In this document: piece by piece, positions 45,929-58,884 of the stretch
How positions within the stretch are numbered: the first letter of the stretch is position 1
How the letters are laid out: the number at the start of each line of letters is the position of its first letter
The notes under the pieces: generated by a model
Told to the model about the DNA's origin: nothing
Database searches by the model: none
What the model saw: the letters and a program-made list of their open reading frames with translations, nothing else
Program-made: the position numbers and the translations under genes
Assembly (NCBI GenBank): GCA_944472135.2
Contig: OX235268.1
Coordinates: 10,918,589 to 10,982,588, forward strand
Source: Trichobilharzia regenti
Taxonomy: Eukaryota; Platyhelminthes; Trematoda; Strigeidida; Schistosomatidae
Length of the DNA stretch: 64,000 bases
Direction: 5' to 3'

Positions 45929-47087
45929 ATAAATATACCTTATCCAACAGTGAGCCGAAAAGTTGCTGGCAGTGCTCGTCCTCTCACAATTATAGTTATT
46001 CTACAGCCGAGCTAATGTTATTATAATTTTGATTTGACCTACAACAGTATCCCAGTGAACTGCTGGCAGTGCACGCCTCATGCACTAAGAAAATATATGC
46101 TTATTCAAGAAATATTAGATATTTTGAATTCACAGCATCCATACATGAAAGAATCTGTTTCATATGGAAGACCGATGTAATTCATGACGACGACGGATCT
46201 TCACGTCACCTCGTCTCTACACTGACTTCACTGGTCATTATGTCTAGTTCGTATACTCCAAGGTTGTTAAAAAAATAGTGACGACAGGATATTCTAACTG
46301 CAATTGGATCTCATATTCACTGATAAATCCGAAACTACCTTAGCTAGACATTCATTTATTTATGTTTTACAGTTTGGATAATACTTCAATAGCACTTACT
46401 CCCAGTATCTTATAATGAATGTCGAGATCCAATAGAATTTTAAGGTTAACAACAGAAAGAATACGTTTGAGGCACTGAACATGATTATTAAAGTGAGGAA
46501 CATGTGTTGTAAACTGAGGTCCTCCCGAGAAACGTTAAAAGCGGAATCATCTTTAGCATAGTAACGCTCAAATAATTTTCATATCTCTCACTACCCACGT
46601 TTGAAGCAATGTGTTTTATGAGGGTGTTGTAGCCGCATCGGTCCTCATCCTAATATTTTTAACCATTATCGAGTACATTTCAGTTATGAATTTCTTCACG
46701 TTACCATGCAGATTAAGCTATTCCACATCACGGAAAACTCAGAATGATTATATGCGACGACACATTTACTAATAAATTATAAAATATTTAGCTGTCCAAA
46801 ACTTATGCCATTGAAACTCACTTCTACCGTTGCCTGTTGGAAATCAAGTGTGAAATAGTGTGGTTGAAATAAATAACTTCTATGGTTTTAAACAGAATCA
46901 ATGTAGTAAGAAAAGTGTGCATGTGAAGGTAAGCTCCTACCATATTTCACATCTAGCTACCATTCACTGATATGCGATAACAATAATTTCTTCAACTATA
47001 AATAAAATACGTGTAAAATAATTTGATTTTTCCGATCTATGCATAGAGTCTTAGATGAATTTAATGATTCCTTTCTGTCATTTCAGT

Positions 47088-47261
47088 AATATGCTCACCA
47101 TATATCGACAGCAAATGAATGGGGAAGATTTTATTTTGATTTATCCTAAACGTTCACCAAGTAGGGAGTTACACAAACGTGGCATCATAATGACACTTCG
47201 ACGAAGTAATAAGTTTGGATTCAACATCTCTGTCACCAATATAATAACACTGAATCAATGA
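47088..47261 (+). CDS. Candidate exon inside duplication A2
   Basis: Identical over its whole length to the candidate exon at 42,795-42,968, including the upstream intron-like 161 bases and splice-like edges. Perfect identity here contrasts with about 60-70 percent similarity just upstream (46.57-46.90 kb). That indicates recent conversion or selection. Coding status is unproven. Confidence 0.3.
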   Translation, partial: NMLTIYRQQMNGEDFILIYPKRSPSRELHKRGIIMTLRRSNKFGFNISVTNIITLNQ

Positions 47262-48489
47262 AACCTACAATTATCTGCTCATAAAATACGGATGAAAATG
47301 TTAATTCCTAAAATTTATTCTAGAGTTTCACATAATTCTGGTGGTCAGTATAATGTGTATCATTGAGTGCTCATGAAGAACATTTGAAGCCAGTTTGAAA
47401 ATTGGTGCAGACTGCGGCTTTCCGACACAGTGGTTTATCTGAGATAGCTCACTGTGAAAATATAGTAATGATCGCCGAACTATCACTAAAGAATTCGATA
47501 TTGCAAATAATGAATATGAAGATACTCTCCAAAAATATATTTTGATAGCATTGAGAAAATATTCACACCACCATAAGAAACAAAATGAGGGAGGAGGATA
47601 CTGGTGTTGGAATATCACCATTACTTCTGCATAACAACGAATAAAGTATTCTACTACGAGGAATAGGAAATAGTCATTTAGAAATGGCAACCATAATGCG
47701 CATATTCGAGATTGATTGCCACATATTAAGGAAAGTTGAATAAATGCACTACAATAAAGCAATTTCTATGATTTAGGTAGGCAGACCAATAACACTTTGA
47801 TATTTTATATAATTTCAGTGTAACACTCACCACCTTTCAATGCAAAACACATGCAATAAATAAATTTTTAACTACATATCTAAATATGGTTCTGGTGAAT
47901 CAATGTCTTTGTCTCAATATTAAATTAGAAATAACAATGAAAGGATCGCAGAGATGTCATGTCGTAATTGTGTTTCATCTGAGATACAGATGCGAAACAA
48001 GCAGTTACATCCTTGATAAAATGGAATGCTGGCGTGATTTCAAAGCCCAAGGAGGTCATAATACTTTGCATTATCCCATAATGAATATTACTTCGTTCAG
48101 AAATCAAATGCATATTACGCTGCTTAGAGTTTAGTGACTAGTGACTGCAGTAACTCTTGAAGTTTCCATATTCATTACATCAAAATGTTTCTAACGGAAC
48201 ATTTTTGCAAAACTGTCGATTAAAAACTCGCGTAAAGAATGGGAAGGTAAAGGAAATCATCGCAATTTGCGGTCTGCAGTGAAATGTGAGAAAAACGAAA
48301 CAAGGAAACTACAAAAAGCTCCAGTGAAAAAATAGAGAGCTAAAAACAAAAGAAGAAATCACAAGTAAGACAAAAACCGAGGAGGAGGTATAAAAACCCA
48401 GATTGAATTAAAAAATTTAATGAACAAATAACCGCTCAGTAATCCCTATGTTCAGAATAAACAAAAAACCCAGTGCCATGGAAATATGC

Positions 48490-49660
48490 TGGCGATTACG
48501 ATAATGTAGTCAACTACAACCTTTTGTGGCTGTGGAATGTCATGTATGACACAGTGAAAACCTTGCATTATACAGGTATACATTTGGCAGCACAGAACAC
48601 TGGTCATATTCAATATCAAGTTACACCCTTAGATAATTCCAACATCACTGTGAATACCTTCGTGTGAGCATGAGAAAAAAACTACATACAAGGAGGGGAT
48701 CTGTGTGAGAATACTGGTGTTTCATTGTGTGTCATAGAGAATGAGGTATCTCGGAACAGGGAAGGCGAACTGGTCAAGTAAGATTTTAAGTATCATTTTA
48801 TTCGGAGGTGAGCTATTCATATTTCAGAATCATTGGTACTGTTGGACGAGTGGAAGATAATCGTACGTGCAGATTATTTGTGTATGTTCAATAGGGTTTA
48901 AAATGTTCTGCAGCTTATATATGCACATCCATATGATTTGAATGACACACATTAATTTGATGGAAATTCAACTCACGTCCTGACAGAATGCATATCGAGA
49001 AAGATATAATTTTCAAAATTAGGTGAAATAAAGCATTTTCTTTGTGAATGTTTGAAATTCAACTAGAACACTTTGATGAGTTCATTTGTCATCAAATTAC
49101 TACACTTACCTCCTATTGGTATGAAAATTAGAGAACATAAGAATTTTGGATTAGACCTGCAAGGAATGGTGCATTTCGTCGGCAAAGTTTGCTTCCATAA
49201 TGATTTTTAAATATCTGGTTTCGCCTAGGAGATTTTCAAGCCCACATCTCGTTTAATTATTTCTTAGCGATACATGATGTTTTTTAACGCTGTGGTAGAG
49301 AAACATCCCTCGGATGCAAAACTACATCTCGCATATATCGATAATAAAACGATAGTATTGACACTTCTGTGATTTCAAAATGCCCAATCATGATTTAAAT
49401 TCCCATATGAAGATTTACATGTTTGAGTGGATTAATGAAGGCAGAAATTCTCACATCAATCCATTGAAACATTGTTACTACACACAAATATCCCCTGAAA
49501 AGTGTGTTGTTGGAATTCGTTGCATGATAATGAATAAGATGTGGTTGTAGACGAAAATTCAATACAACTATTGTTTATTTGTCATAGGTATATGTGTAGG
49601 CTTTCAGGAAAATGTATCTATCAGTTGTCGACTGAAATTAACCAAGATAAATAATCAAAC
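48490..49660 (+). repeat. Block B, copy 1
   Basis: Shared with 56,650-57,150 and 60,385-61,200, and its right part with 51,640-52,000. Landmarks are tatgacacagtgaaaacctt, aa(c/t)atcactgtgaa, gtactggtgtttcat-type text, ttcggaggtgagctattcat and atcagttgtcgactgaaatt. It follows directly on A2. Confidence 0.75.
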
Positions 49661-49669
49661 ATTTATGAT

Positions 49670-50520
49670 GCCAATACATGAAAGAATCTGTTTCATATGT
49701 AAGACCGATCTAATTCATGATGGTAGTAGAACATTCAGTAACCTTGTTTCTCCACTGACCCGACTAATCATCATGTATAGTTCCTATACTGCGAGTTAAT
49801 GATATTAATGACCTCAGGATATGATACATATAAAATGTGATTTCATATTCACTGATAAATCGAAAACTATATCAGCTAAATATTCATGAATTTATGACGC
49901 ACAGTTTTCCTAATACTTCAGTAGCACTTACTCCCACGATCTAATAGTAAAATATAATAGAATTATAAGGTTAACAGTGGGATGATTATGTTTGTGTCAT
50001 TGAACATTATTAAAAAAGTGAAGATAATGTGGCTTAAAGAGAAGTCATCCCGAGAAATATTAAATGTCGAACCATCTATAGTAAGGTAGTGCTGAAATAA
50101 TGGTCGTAGCTCTCAGCACCTAGGTATATAACACTGCTTTTTCATGTCAAGCCGTACGTAATTCATTAATGTTTCAGATCACTATTGGTCCTCATCTTTA
50201 TACATGATTCAGAAATGAAATTTTTCAGGGAGGCAAGCAAGTTAAGCTACTCCACATCATGAAAAATTCAGAATGCCTATATATGATTACATATTCACTT
50301 ATAAATTATAATCATTTTAACGGTGTGGAGGTGATGTCAACAAAACTCACTTCCTCCACCCCCTGTTGAAAATCAAATAATCAATCAAGTGCTTACGAGT
50401 TAAGTCTTTAATGGTTAACACAATCACCATGGTAAGAAAAGTGCGTATGCAAATATAAGCTCTTTCCGCATTTCACAACTAGCTATCATTCACCTAAAAG
50501 TAATTACAGTGATTTGCTCA
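49670..50520 (+). repeat. Duplication A, diverged third copy
   Basis: The block from acatgaaagaatctgtttca to agaaaagtgcgtatgcaa parallels 41,865-42,640 and 46,140-46,935, with about 75-80 percent similarity. The splice-donor-like gtaagc of A1/A2 is ataagc here and the downstream exon is missing. Confidence 0.7.
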
Positions 50521-50524
50521 ACTG

Positions 50525-51130
50525 ATGGCAAAATTCACAATGTCTATGTGAAGTTACTATGTGGAAAGAACACGGCTTTTGTAGATTCGGTGTCTTCCCT
50601 ATTCACAAAATGATAAACAGATTATTTCAAAAGGAAATCCGCACTTCCGGAGAGCAAACTACGGCTTAGAGCCTCACCATATATGCTACCATTCTCATTC
50701 ATCTATTTGTGAATGACTGCATAAGACGATTAGGCTAAGAACCAAGCCAATTATGCAAAATAGCATTTTCACCTTTTCAAACAGTATCCTCTGAAAGAAA
50801 GTAGTTGTATTTCACGAAAGAACACCACATTTTTTGACAGTCCTCTCGAAATATTTGTACAGTTAATGTCTTGGGACCTTATATAATGATTAACCCTCAG
50901 ATACTGATAGGATGCAGGAAGTAGTTTCGCACTTTCGTGTAGAACCTAAAGGATTGCCGCACACAAAGTCACCTGGTCACATATCAACAACGTCTCAAGG
51001 TTTCGAAGTGTTGCGCTAATCCATTTTATGGTGGCTGTTAAACAGGATCCTGCAATATCTCCTCACTAGATGTTGTCCACAATAAGGCATGCATAACGAA
51101 TTGAAGAAGCCATTGTGGAATTTCATTAAG
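50525..51130. other. No gene recognised
   Basis: Sequence after the third A copy with no element recognised. Confidence 0.35.
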
Positions 51131-51134
51131 CAAT

Positions 51135-51372
51135 AAACTAAATGAATCCATCGATGAACCAGCCATTGCTCGTGTAGAACCCCAAATGGAAGGGGCGAGT
51201 TGGTAGTCAGTTCAAGGGTGACTTGGAGGAGGTCATGTGAAGAGGAGATGGAAGCATGTGGGCAGACTTGGAGCCAGGTGAAAACGCTAGCAGAAAACCG
51301 AAGGCAGTGGAAACGCGCGGCTGAAGCCCTATGTTCTTCTAGGAATTAAAGGAAATAAAATAATAATAAGAA
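51135..51372 (+). mobile_element. RTE 3'-end fragment
   Basis: It runs from the region coding for the C-terminus (cattgctcgtgtagaacccc, compare the R-Q-A-L-E-W-N-P codons of the 24-27 kb copy) to the 3' end (gaagccctatgttcttctag, then aataaaataataataag). It is a typical 5'-truncated RTE insertion with the expected (AAT)n tail. Confidence 0.85.
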
Positions 51373-51639
51373 TTTACTGCTAAAGCGAGTGTGGCTAGGA
51401 GTCTGATTTACAGAGTCAAACATCCAGTTACTGAGGAAGAAGAGATCAACTTGGGACTAAAATTGATTCAGTCTACTCTTTAATCAAACGGTTACCCAAA
51501 AGCCTTCTTAACAAAGTATTTAGAAGATGAATACAAGAATGAATGGAAACCTGTTGGTAGGACTTGGATTAATGCTGTGTTGGTGGACGAAATATAGCTC
51601 ACCCTTAACAAATTCTAACAAATGCAAAGTGATGTGGTA

Positions 51640-52000
51640 ATTTGATGTCGTATTGGCAATCCATAAGAGACACATCCTAGAAACACACATATTCATCTCA
51701 AAATTGATGAGACTTCAACGCTACTTCCGGTACTCCTGTGATTTCAGAATGACTAGGTATGATAATTTAATTTCCTACGTGAAGATTTATACATCTGAGT
51801 TGATGCATGAAGGCGGAGGCATCAGCATCAATCGGTTAACGCTAATAATGCACACAAACATCTCCTGAAAAGTGTATAGCTGAAATTCTTTGCATGAGGA
51901 TATACGGAATACAGTTTTAGACTGAAATTTCAGACAGTTATTGTTCATTTGTTGTATGTTGATAGAAGGGTGAAAATGGATCTATCAGCTGTCGACTGAA
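51640..52000 (+). repeat. Block B right-part copy
   Basis: Aligns with 49,300-49,660: ttctgtgatttca, gaagattta(c/t), tcctgaaaagtgt, and a shared end tatcag(c/t)tgtcgactgaaatt. Confidence 0.7.
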
Positions 52001-52039
52001 ATTAACATGCGTTAAGCCAAGCCGAAGGAGTGTTGAATC

Positions 52040-53175
52040 AGAAGCTTCAACATAAAAATGGACAACCGAAAGAGAAGCTCAGTTTAGCATATAAGTCATT
52101 GAATAAATAATCCCAGAAGAGCGCTAGAAAAAGAAACAAAAGAGAATCCTAAGATATACTGGGTACATAGACAGTAAAGACTACTGCTACGAGGCACTTC
52201 AGATTATCATACGAGACAGTAGAGTCGCTATACAGGACGAGATCAGCGCCGGTCAAATCAGTTAAAGTAAAGGGAACCTAAATGATAAAGAAGTAGAGCA
52301 ACGGGATCAATGGGCTGAAGACTTTAAATGAAACCTCGAAAGACTACTACCTAAGACGCGTCCAGAAACAACCATCACAGCCACACAGCAATCGGTAAAC
52401 ACCCATCTTCTTACAGAAGCAAAACTATTGAGAAGGTAGCAAGACAAAAACAAATTACTCCGGAAGCATTGAGAGGGGATCCAGAAACCACAGAAATCAT
52501 ACCTCATGAAAGGCATAATTAGGGAAACAGCATTAAGGACCAGTGATTCAATTAGGCAAAACCCTAAGCTCTCAACAAATTCTAGAAGAACGAATAGTAA
52601 AAATATTCACAGCTGATCTTAATTCACTCAGAGTTTCACGAGGAAAGGCCCAGCTATAATTGCATGGAGACAATTTCGAAAGTGTCACCATTGCAAAGGT
52701 GTCGAACGATACAAAACATGAAGTAGGCAGGCTTCAGATTCTGTAATACAGAGTGTTCAAACACTAATAAATCCAACTCAGCAGCTATGTGATGTCAACG
52801 CCAAATAAATCCCAAAAGCAAGATCACCGAGTTATTTAAACTGAATACTTTAACAAGGCAGAGCCTTCTACTATACTCGACGATCTTCCTGACCGTGGTG
52901 GACGAAATCATGTCGTAGTCCGTGTGGAGTGAAAAGACAGGCATATGAGGGACTGACAAAAATAATTGTGATTATCTAGTTTTTTGCTGATAATTCATGT
53001 CTCGTGTCACACAGATACGTAGATTGAGAAGCACACACCAGCAGATTGTTGTAAGAAACCGTAAAGACAGGGTTCCAGGTGAACATGAAGAATGTAGAGA
53101 TAACGAAGACAGCCAACAAGCAGAACCAGGTGCAGCAACGAATTCTCTCTCAGACACTACACTACACCAAGCAAG
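52040..53175 (+). pseudogene. Highly degenerate RTE copy
   Basis: The order of the RTE is retained although frames are ruined. The post-endonuclease linker is at 52,060-52,290. Next is the W-A-D-(x)-F ... T-(x)-T-A-T-Q region (about 52,310-52,400) and the G-D-P-E-T-T start of the reverse transcriptase (about 52,480). A V-V-D-(x)-I-M remnant follows near 52,895, and the post-FADD segment near 52,985-53,120. The catalytic parts between are mostly unreadable. This is a separate, older insertion from the 51.1 and 54 kb copies. Confidence 0.7.
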
Positions 53176-53189
53176 TGATAAGTGATTAG

Positions 53190-54060
53190 GAATTGAAAAT
53201 CAAGGACAAAGCCTCAGTCATCTGACAAAGACTTCAACAAAATAAAATACTATATTCAATATGAAGTAATCAAACGAGGTGAAAGCCTCACAATTACTCT
53301 TACATAATTCACTTATTCCATCATGAATCAGGCGAACTAGTTAATTACCACTGCCACTACTGTTTGGTTTTGCGATGTACTATTTCTTTACCGGTTCACT
53401 GAAAGTGTCAGAAGAGCATATACCAATCAATTGTAGAAAGTATTAGATGCACAGAAAAGTCAAGTTATTCTGCATGTTTATTTTTATAATCACCCATGGT
53501 TTTAATTCTTTTAGTCATTTATAAGAGACTTAAACTCACAATCTTCCATTATGAAAACAATGAAATATATAATTTTTGTTATGATTCACTGAAAAATCAG
53601 CATTCAGATTACGTCAAATACATTTTAAAGACACTGCATTTACACATAGATGTATTCTCCTTTCAAACAGCAAATTAACAGTAATAGTAGCAAGAGTTTA
53701 TAAAAAAGGTTTGACAGAAAAACAACAGTGATAACTTCATGTCTGACTAGATCACTTTTCACAACTTAGCCAACATTTATCCATAAAGCATAGACTTAAA
53801 GTGTTCCGTTCATCTTCATCTATTTGACCTAATCAGTAATTTCAGTAAAACTCGCATCAACAACGTATGTGCTGCACTCACACATCTCCCAAAAATTCCG
53901 AATAACAATCATAATAATCAGATTAATACAATCTGGAAATGGCTATTGACTACACAACAGTTTGTTTCGTTTCTAAATCTCATAATAAGAGGGTTATATT
54001 TATTTACGAAAGATTTTGCTAACGTAAAATTATGAAAAATCCAAAAAAAAAATCCAAAAA
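53190..54060. other. No gene recognised
   Basis: AT-rich sequence. The segment acaatcttccattatgaaaa near 53,540 weakly echoes 56,200. Confidence 0.35.
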
Positions 54061-54069
54061 AACGAATTT

Positions 54070-56046
54070 TTCTTCTCTGGAATCGGTAAGCCGAATTGAC
54101 GCTAGCTGGTGAAAGTCTTCTGGAAGCCAGTCAGCCGACCAATGTGTCTTCTGTAGATGAAAGCAAGAATACCCACAATGTACAATGATGGCTGGGGAGG
54201 ATGTCTAGGTAGCCAAAGAAATGAGAAGATATGGCATAGAAGGGCTGGTTACCTGCGACAGCAGATGGAATAGGTGTGTACTATTAAAATTGTCAACTGG
54301 AAAGTCAGTAATCGACTCCGGTCTAGTCACTTAGATAACAACCACGAGCACATTGAGGGAATGAGTGGTTATCATAATGTCACCAGTGGCAGTCAAAACC
54401 CTAATGCAGTGGGAACAAATCGCCTCCTCCTGGATCGTGACAACAAGATTCAACTCGAAAAGAAGGCCGGTCACAATTATCTCAAATTACTCACAACGCT
54501 ACAAACAACGCGGGAAATAGAAGAAGGAAGATTTTATAGACAACTACAAACAGTAATGGACAACACCTCAAATGGCGACATCAGAATCCTCATGGGCGAT
54601 ATGAATGCCAGCCGAACTGGGAGTAGATAACAGAGGAAGAGAATTTATCATGGGTCGAGAGCCACTCATCGAGAGAAATGAATGAGAACGGAAAATTATT
54701 CACCGACTTCTTCGCTTTTAATGATCTGGTGATTGAAGGCAGCGTGTACAAACACAAGGATATGCACAAAGCAACATGGATTTCGCCTGATGGACAAACC
54801 ACTAACCAAATAGATTTAATATCAGTGCTGCTCACGGAAGTGGTGACGCAGCCTACTGGGTGCAAAGTCGAGAAAGAGGAGGAGGTGGGCTCAGACCATC
54901 GTCTACTTCATGGAACCTCCAAGATGAAGCTGAAATTCACGAAAACAAATGGAGACAGACCGCAATTCAAGTTCAACCTTCAGAAACGGAAGGACGAAAC
55001 TACAAGGGATGTCTTCGCTACATATCAGATCACAGCAAAGTCGAACACATTGCGTGTCATCACTGTGGAAACCTGTGTAGAAGAACAGTGGAACTCTCTA
55101 AAGTCGATATTTAAGGAAATGTGTACAACCTTTCTAAGAAGAAGGAAGAGAAAACACATGTAATGACTCTCAACAGACATCTGGAAGCTAATAGAAGAGA
55201 GGCGAGGAGGATGGTGAAAGAGAAGATGATTGAATGCAAAAATGGACAAGAGAAGGAGAAGCTGAGTTCAGTGGACACTGCATTGAATAAAGAAGTGAGA
55301 AAAAGTACTTGGATAGGCAAATGGCAATCTACGACACACTGACAAATGAAACACAACAGGCAGTCCACAAGTAAAAGGGACCTCAGAACATTGTATCAGA
55401 TAACCAAGGTTCTATCCAGGAAGAGATCAACGCAGATGACAACTACAGGCGGAACGGATCAAATCTGTGAAAGTTGGAATTGGAAAGGCAAGATACACCT
55501 TCATCAACGTGATTCCTCTTTGGAAATCAGTACTCAGCATTAAGAAAAAGATTTTGATTTTTAACACGAATGGGAAGTCAGTCGGTTCTTCTATATGGGT
55601 CAGAAACTTAGCGGGTCACCAGAGGGATTTCTAACAGTCTATTGCAGACTTTTATCAACAGCTGGGTCTCTTCATACTGAAGATCGAATGGTCAGAAAGA
55701 ATTAGGAACAAGAAAGTGGGGTTAGAAACCAACCGAGAACCTGTCGTTGAACAAATATGTATGAGAAAATGAAGATGCATCAGGCAAACATTGAGGAGAC
55801 CGTTGAATGACATCACGCACCAGACCATTGTTCGAGTGGAACCCGAAATGGAAATGACGAGTTGGGAGTGTATTCAGGTGCGACATTGAGGAGATAGTGT
55901 GAGGAGAAGGAGGAGATGAGAGATTGTCGGCAATTCCGGGATCAGTGGTAGAGAACGGCGAGGAACAGAACAACGTGGAGATGTGCTGTTGAATCCCTCC
56001 CTATCTTCCATTGGGAGCCCAAGGGGATAACAAATAAATAATAAAG
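54070..56046 (+). pseudogene. RTE copy with the reverse-transcriptase core deleted
   Basis: The 5' part matches the 24-27 kb element from the upstream leader (agccagtcagccgac near 54,126). The endonuclease follows, with M-G-D-M-N-A near 54,597, F-N-D-L-V-I-E-G-S-V near 54,725 and V-G-S-D-H-R near 54,888. The linker continues to Y-Q-I-T-K-V-L-S near 55,400. At about 55,438-55,450 the sequence jumps to T-T-G-G-T-D, which lies after the reverse transcriptase, so about 0.8-0.9 kb of catalytic core is missing. The C-terminal part and the 3' end with an (AATA)n tail at 56,025-56,046 are present. Frames are broken throughout. Confidence 0.85.
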
Positions 56047-56049
56047 TAA

Positions 56050-56640
56050 ATTTGAATGTGGAATATATTCCTTCGCTAGATTCATTCTATTCGTGGTGGA
56101 TTTGTTTGTATCTACAAGAAGGTATAAAAATATTTGATATTTAAGTGTGTTTACATGGAAGATTTCAATGAGTCAAATTATTTTTGTTAAAATCTCACTC
56201 ACAATCTACCATAATGAAAATGAGTGGAAAAAATTGATTCAATATTATGCTGATACGTTAGGCAAAAATTCACTGTATAAAACGGTGAGAACACAATTAT
56301 ATTGCACGAAATCGTTTTCCAAGTCAAGGCATGAAGAGCAGAATCATGCCAAAATTCTGGTCTAACTTTAACACATCTAAGATACAGCACGTAAGCAAAT
56401 ATATTCCCTTCTGGTAGGTGTTTAATCACCCCAATGCTGGAGATTGCATTCTTTTCCAAAGAGTATGGACAATGGCTTAATTATTTTTAGGACAATCTAT
56501 CAGTTTGAGCAAAATCTGGATATAATGATTCGCATCAAATCGTATTCAGTTTTATTCAGTCAAGTGTCTCACCTAAACCTACTGACTCATTCGTCAATCC
56601 ATGGTGGTAATTTGGATTATTCAGAATTCTAAAAAATTCG
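56050..56640. other. No gene recognised
   Basis: AT-rich sequence between the RTE tail and Block B copy 2. Confidence 0.35.
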
Positions 56641-56649
56641 TATTGCTTC

Positions 56650-57150
56650 CATTGCGCAGTATGACACAATGAAAACCCTGCCTCATATATAAATGCACTT
56701 GGTGGCATAGCACATCGCGCGAGTTCACTATCAAGATAATTCGCGTCAACAATTCTAACATCACTGTGAACACATTCATGTTACCATGAGAAACTGGTTG
56801 AAGTTATGAGGTGGTCTGTGTGAGAGTACTGGTGTTTCATCTAGTATCATGGAGAATGAGGTATTTTCGGTACAGGAAAGATGAGCGGATCAGGTGACAT
56901 CGCAAGTAACACTATTTTATTCGAAGGTGAGCTATTCATATTTCTGATTCATCGAAACTATCAGACGACGGTGAAACTTTTATCCGTCTAGATTCTTGAT
57001 GTATGTTCGATAGTGTTTAAAATGTGCTGCAGTTTATATATGCATAAACACACAAAATATTTTAATGGAATTTAACTCACATCCTGAAAAGTAAATTTTT
57101 CACAGTTAGGTAAATGGGTAGATTGAACGCACTTAGAAAGCGATAAAACG
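56650..57150 (+). repeat. Block B, copy 2
   Basis: Aligned with 48,520-48,980 and 60,390-61,120. It contains attcgaag|gtgagctattcat, and the piece before it is open (M-S-G-S-G-D-I-A-S-N-T-I-L-F-E), unlike in the other copies. Confidence 0.75.
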
Positions 57151-57159
57151 AGGATGCAA

Positions 57160-58870
57160 ACACACATATGCAAACTGCTTTATTATTCCCCCATGTCATT
57201 TACCTTCCTTACCCCTCAAGATATATTATATTGTAAAAGTTTATCAAAGTTATATGGTGCTTTCATTTTTCTTTATCTTCAGCATATCATGCTTAAGTTA
57301 TACATTGCTAGTTCAGATTTTTGGAACTGGTTGCCTATTTCACAATTGTACCATTAAAAGTTTATTTGTATACATATATAAATGAATATGTTAGACCTTG
57401 GCATTTTGTGGGACATTTCTGCTTTCATAAATTATTGTTCACATAAAATATTGACTAATCTGAAGTAGTTTGAAAGTGATGACAGAAAGAATCATCTATT
57501 TGTACGGTCACAGTTACTATGAAATTGCCTTCAAACATATGACGAGAAAATTGTTTGCTTTTATACGCTCATGTCTTATTATTGAACAAAAAGTTGGTAT
57601 TGAAGGAATGTCATGATATAATAGTTATCTTCGATAAGGGTTTATTCCACGTAAAAGGTATTTGATTAATTTGGTTCGATTTGTGGCATGTGTTTTCCCA
57701 TCGAATCATTTTCTGACTTTGTCATGCAGGTGAAATACAAGATTAAATTTTTCTGAAATATTCCAATATCACTAACTAAAAGCCTTTCCTAATGTAGAAT
57801 AATATTGTGAATAACTTCTCTTCATTTTCTTAAAACTAGAGATTATAGTACTTATTATCGTTACAATAATGCCCAGTAATGCAGTGGGTGGATTTTTACG
57901 TAGAATAACAGATGATCTATCGGGTGAAGAACTAAGTTGTATTTGTGAGACACACGTGCTAGACTGAATTCAATTGGAACAACACATTTAACCGAACAAT
58001 ATTTTTCCCATCTTATCAGGCCCAACTTTAATATGCATAACTTTACGAATATACATTCAGATATAAACCAAAAAGTTAGGCAATTAGTCATAACAATAGT
58101 GTTGACAATAATAATGATAAAAATAGTGATGATGATTCTATTAGTAACAAGTATCAAAAATTGAGGCGATTTGTGATAACAAGAATAAATACAAACAGCA
58201 TAATTGAATAAACAAATGTTAAGATGGAAGTAGTCGATAAGCTCTATGAGAAACAAATGAACAGAATAAGTATTGCCAAATTGTAGGAGAAGCGAATGAA
58301 ATACGTTTCAGCTAAGATTTAATAATATATAGGGTGAAAGAAAAAATTGAAAATATAAGTAAGGGGCGGTGGAGACGTCGCCAGGTTTTTTCGGTCTTAC
58401 TAGGCACAGGGAGGTATACTGGCCATTCTAACTTCTTTTGAATGCATCACTTCTGCTTGGAAGTTCGAATGTCCAACGCCTCAGCTGTGTGCATTAGAAG
58501 AATACCAAATCTCATGAAAATATATTCTGTGGGATACGGTGAATCATATTGAATTCTTTCGTTTTCTCAACTCAATGACCACTGTTAACTAAAAGTGACA
58601 AAACGGAACAAAGGAATGTTTTTTGTCCGCACATCACAAAACTACGATGCGTGATGCAAAGTAAGCCATTGACTGAGCTGTCTACCAATGTTGAACGTAC
58701 GACTTAATGTTTCGTCTTTATAAACTACTGTGCCTCTGGCAGAAACTACTCACTATATCAGCGAACGGATTACAGAAAAGAAATTGTGCAATGATATTCC
58801 TTTTAAATAAACTGAAACAACTACTGCCTAACTGTATAACAAGTGTGTAATTTTTGTTTAATAACGTAAT
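57160..58870. other. No gene recognised; weak duplicate near 57.7 kb
   Basis: The stretch around 57,680-57,740 (gatttgtggcatg, then cttttgtcatgcag-like text) has a diverged match at 63,430-63,480. Otherwise there are no recognised features. The 131-codon minus frame at 57,861-58,256 is Ile-rich simple sequence. Confidence 0.4.
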
Positions 58871-58884
58871 GTACATACCGATTT

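Larger units (their letters stand above)
45590..48180 (+). repeat. 4.3-kb-spaced duplication, copy A2
   Basis: Counterpart of A1 at an offset of 4,293 in the near-identical parts. It carries an additional hammerhead SINE at 45.74 kb that is absent from A1, so the SINE inserted after the duplication. Confidence 0.85.

Noticed and set aside
48760..48812. Block B copy 1 and copy 3 as translated exons
   Set aside because: With the most likely acceptor every frame contains a stop; only copy 2 is open.
57861..58256. 131-codon minus-strand frame, membrane-protein-like
   Set aside because: Its hydrophobicity comes from AT-rich simple sequence (runs of Ile); there is no splice context or motif.
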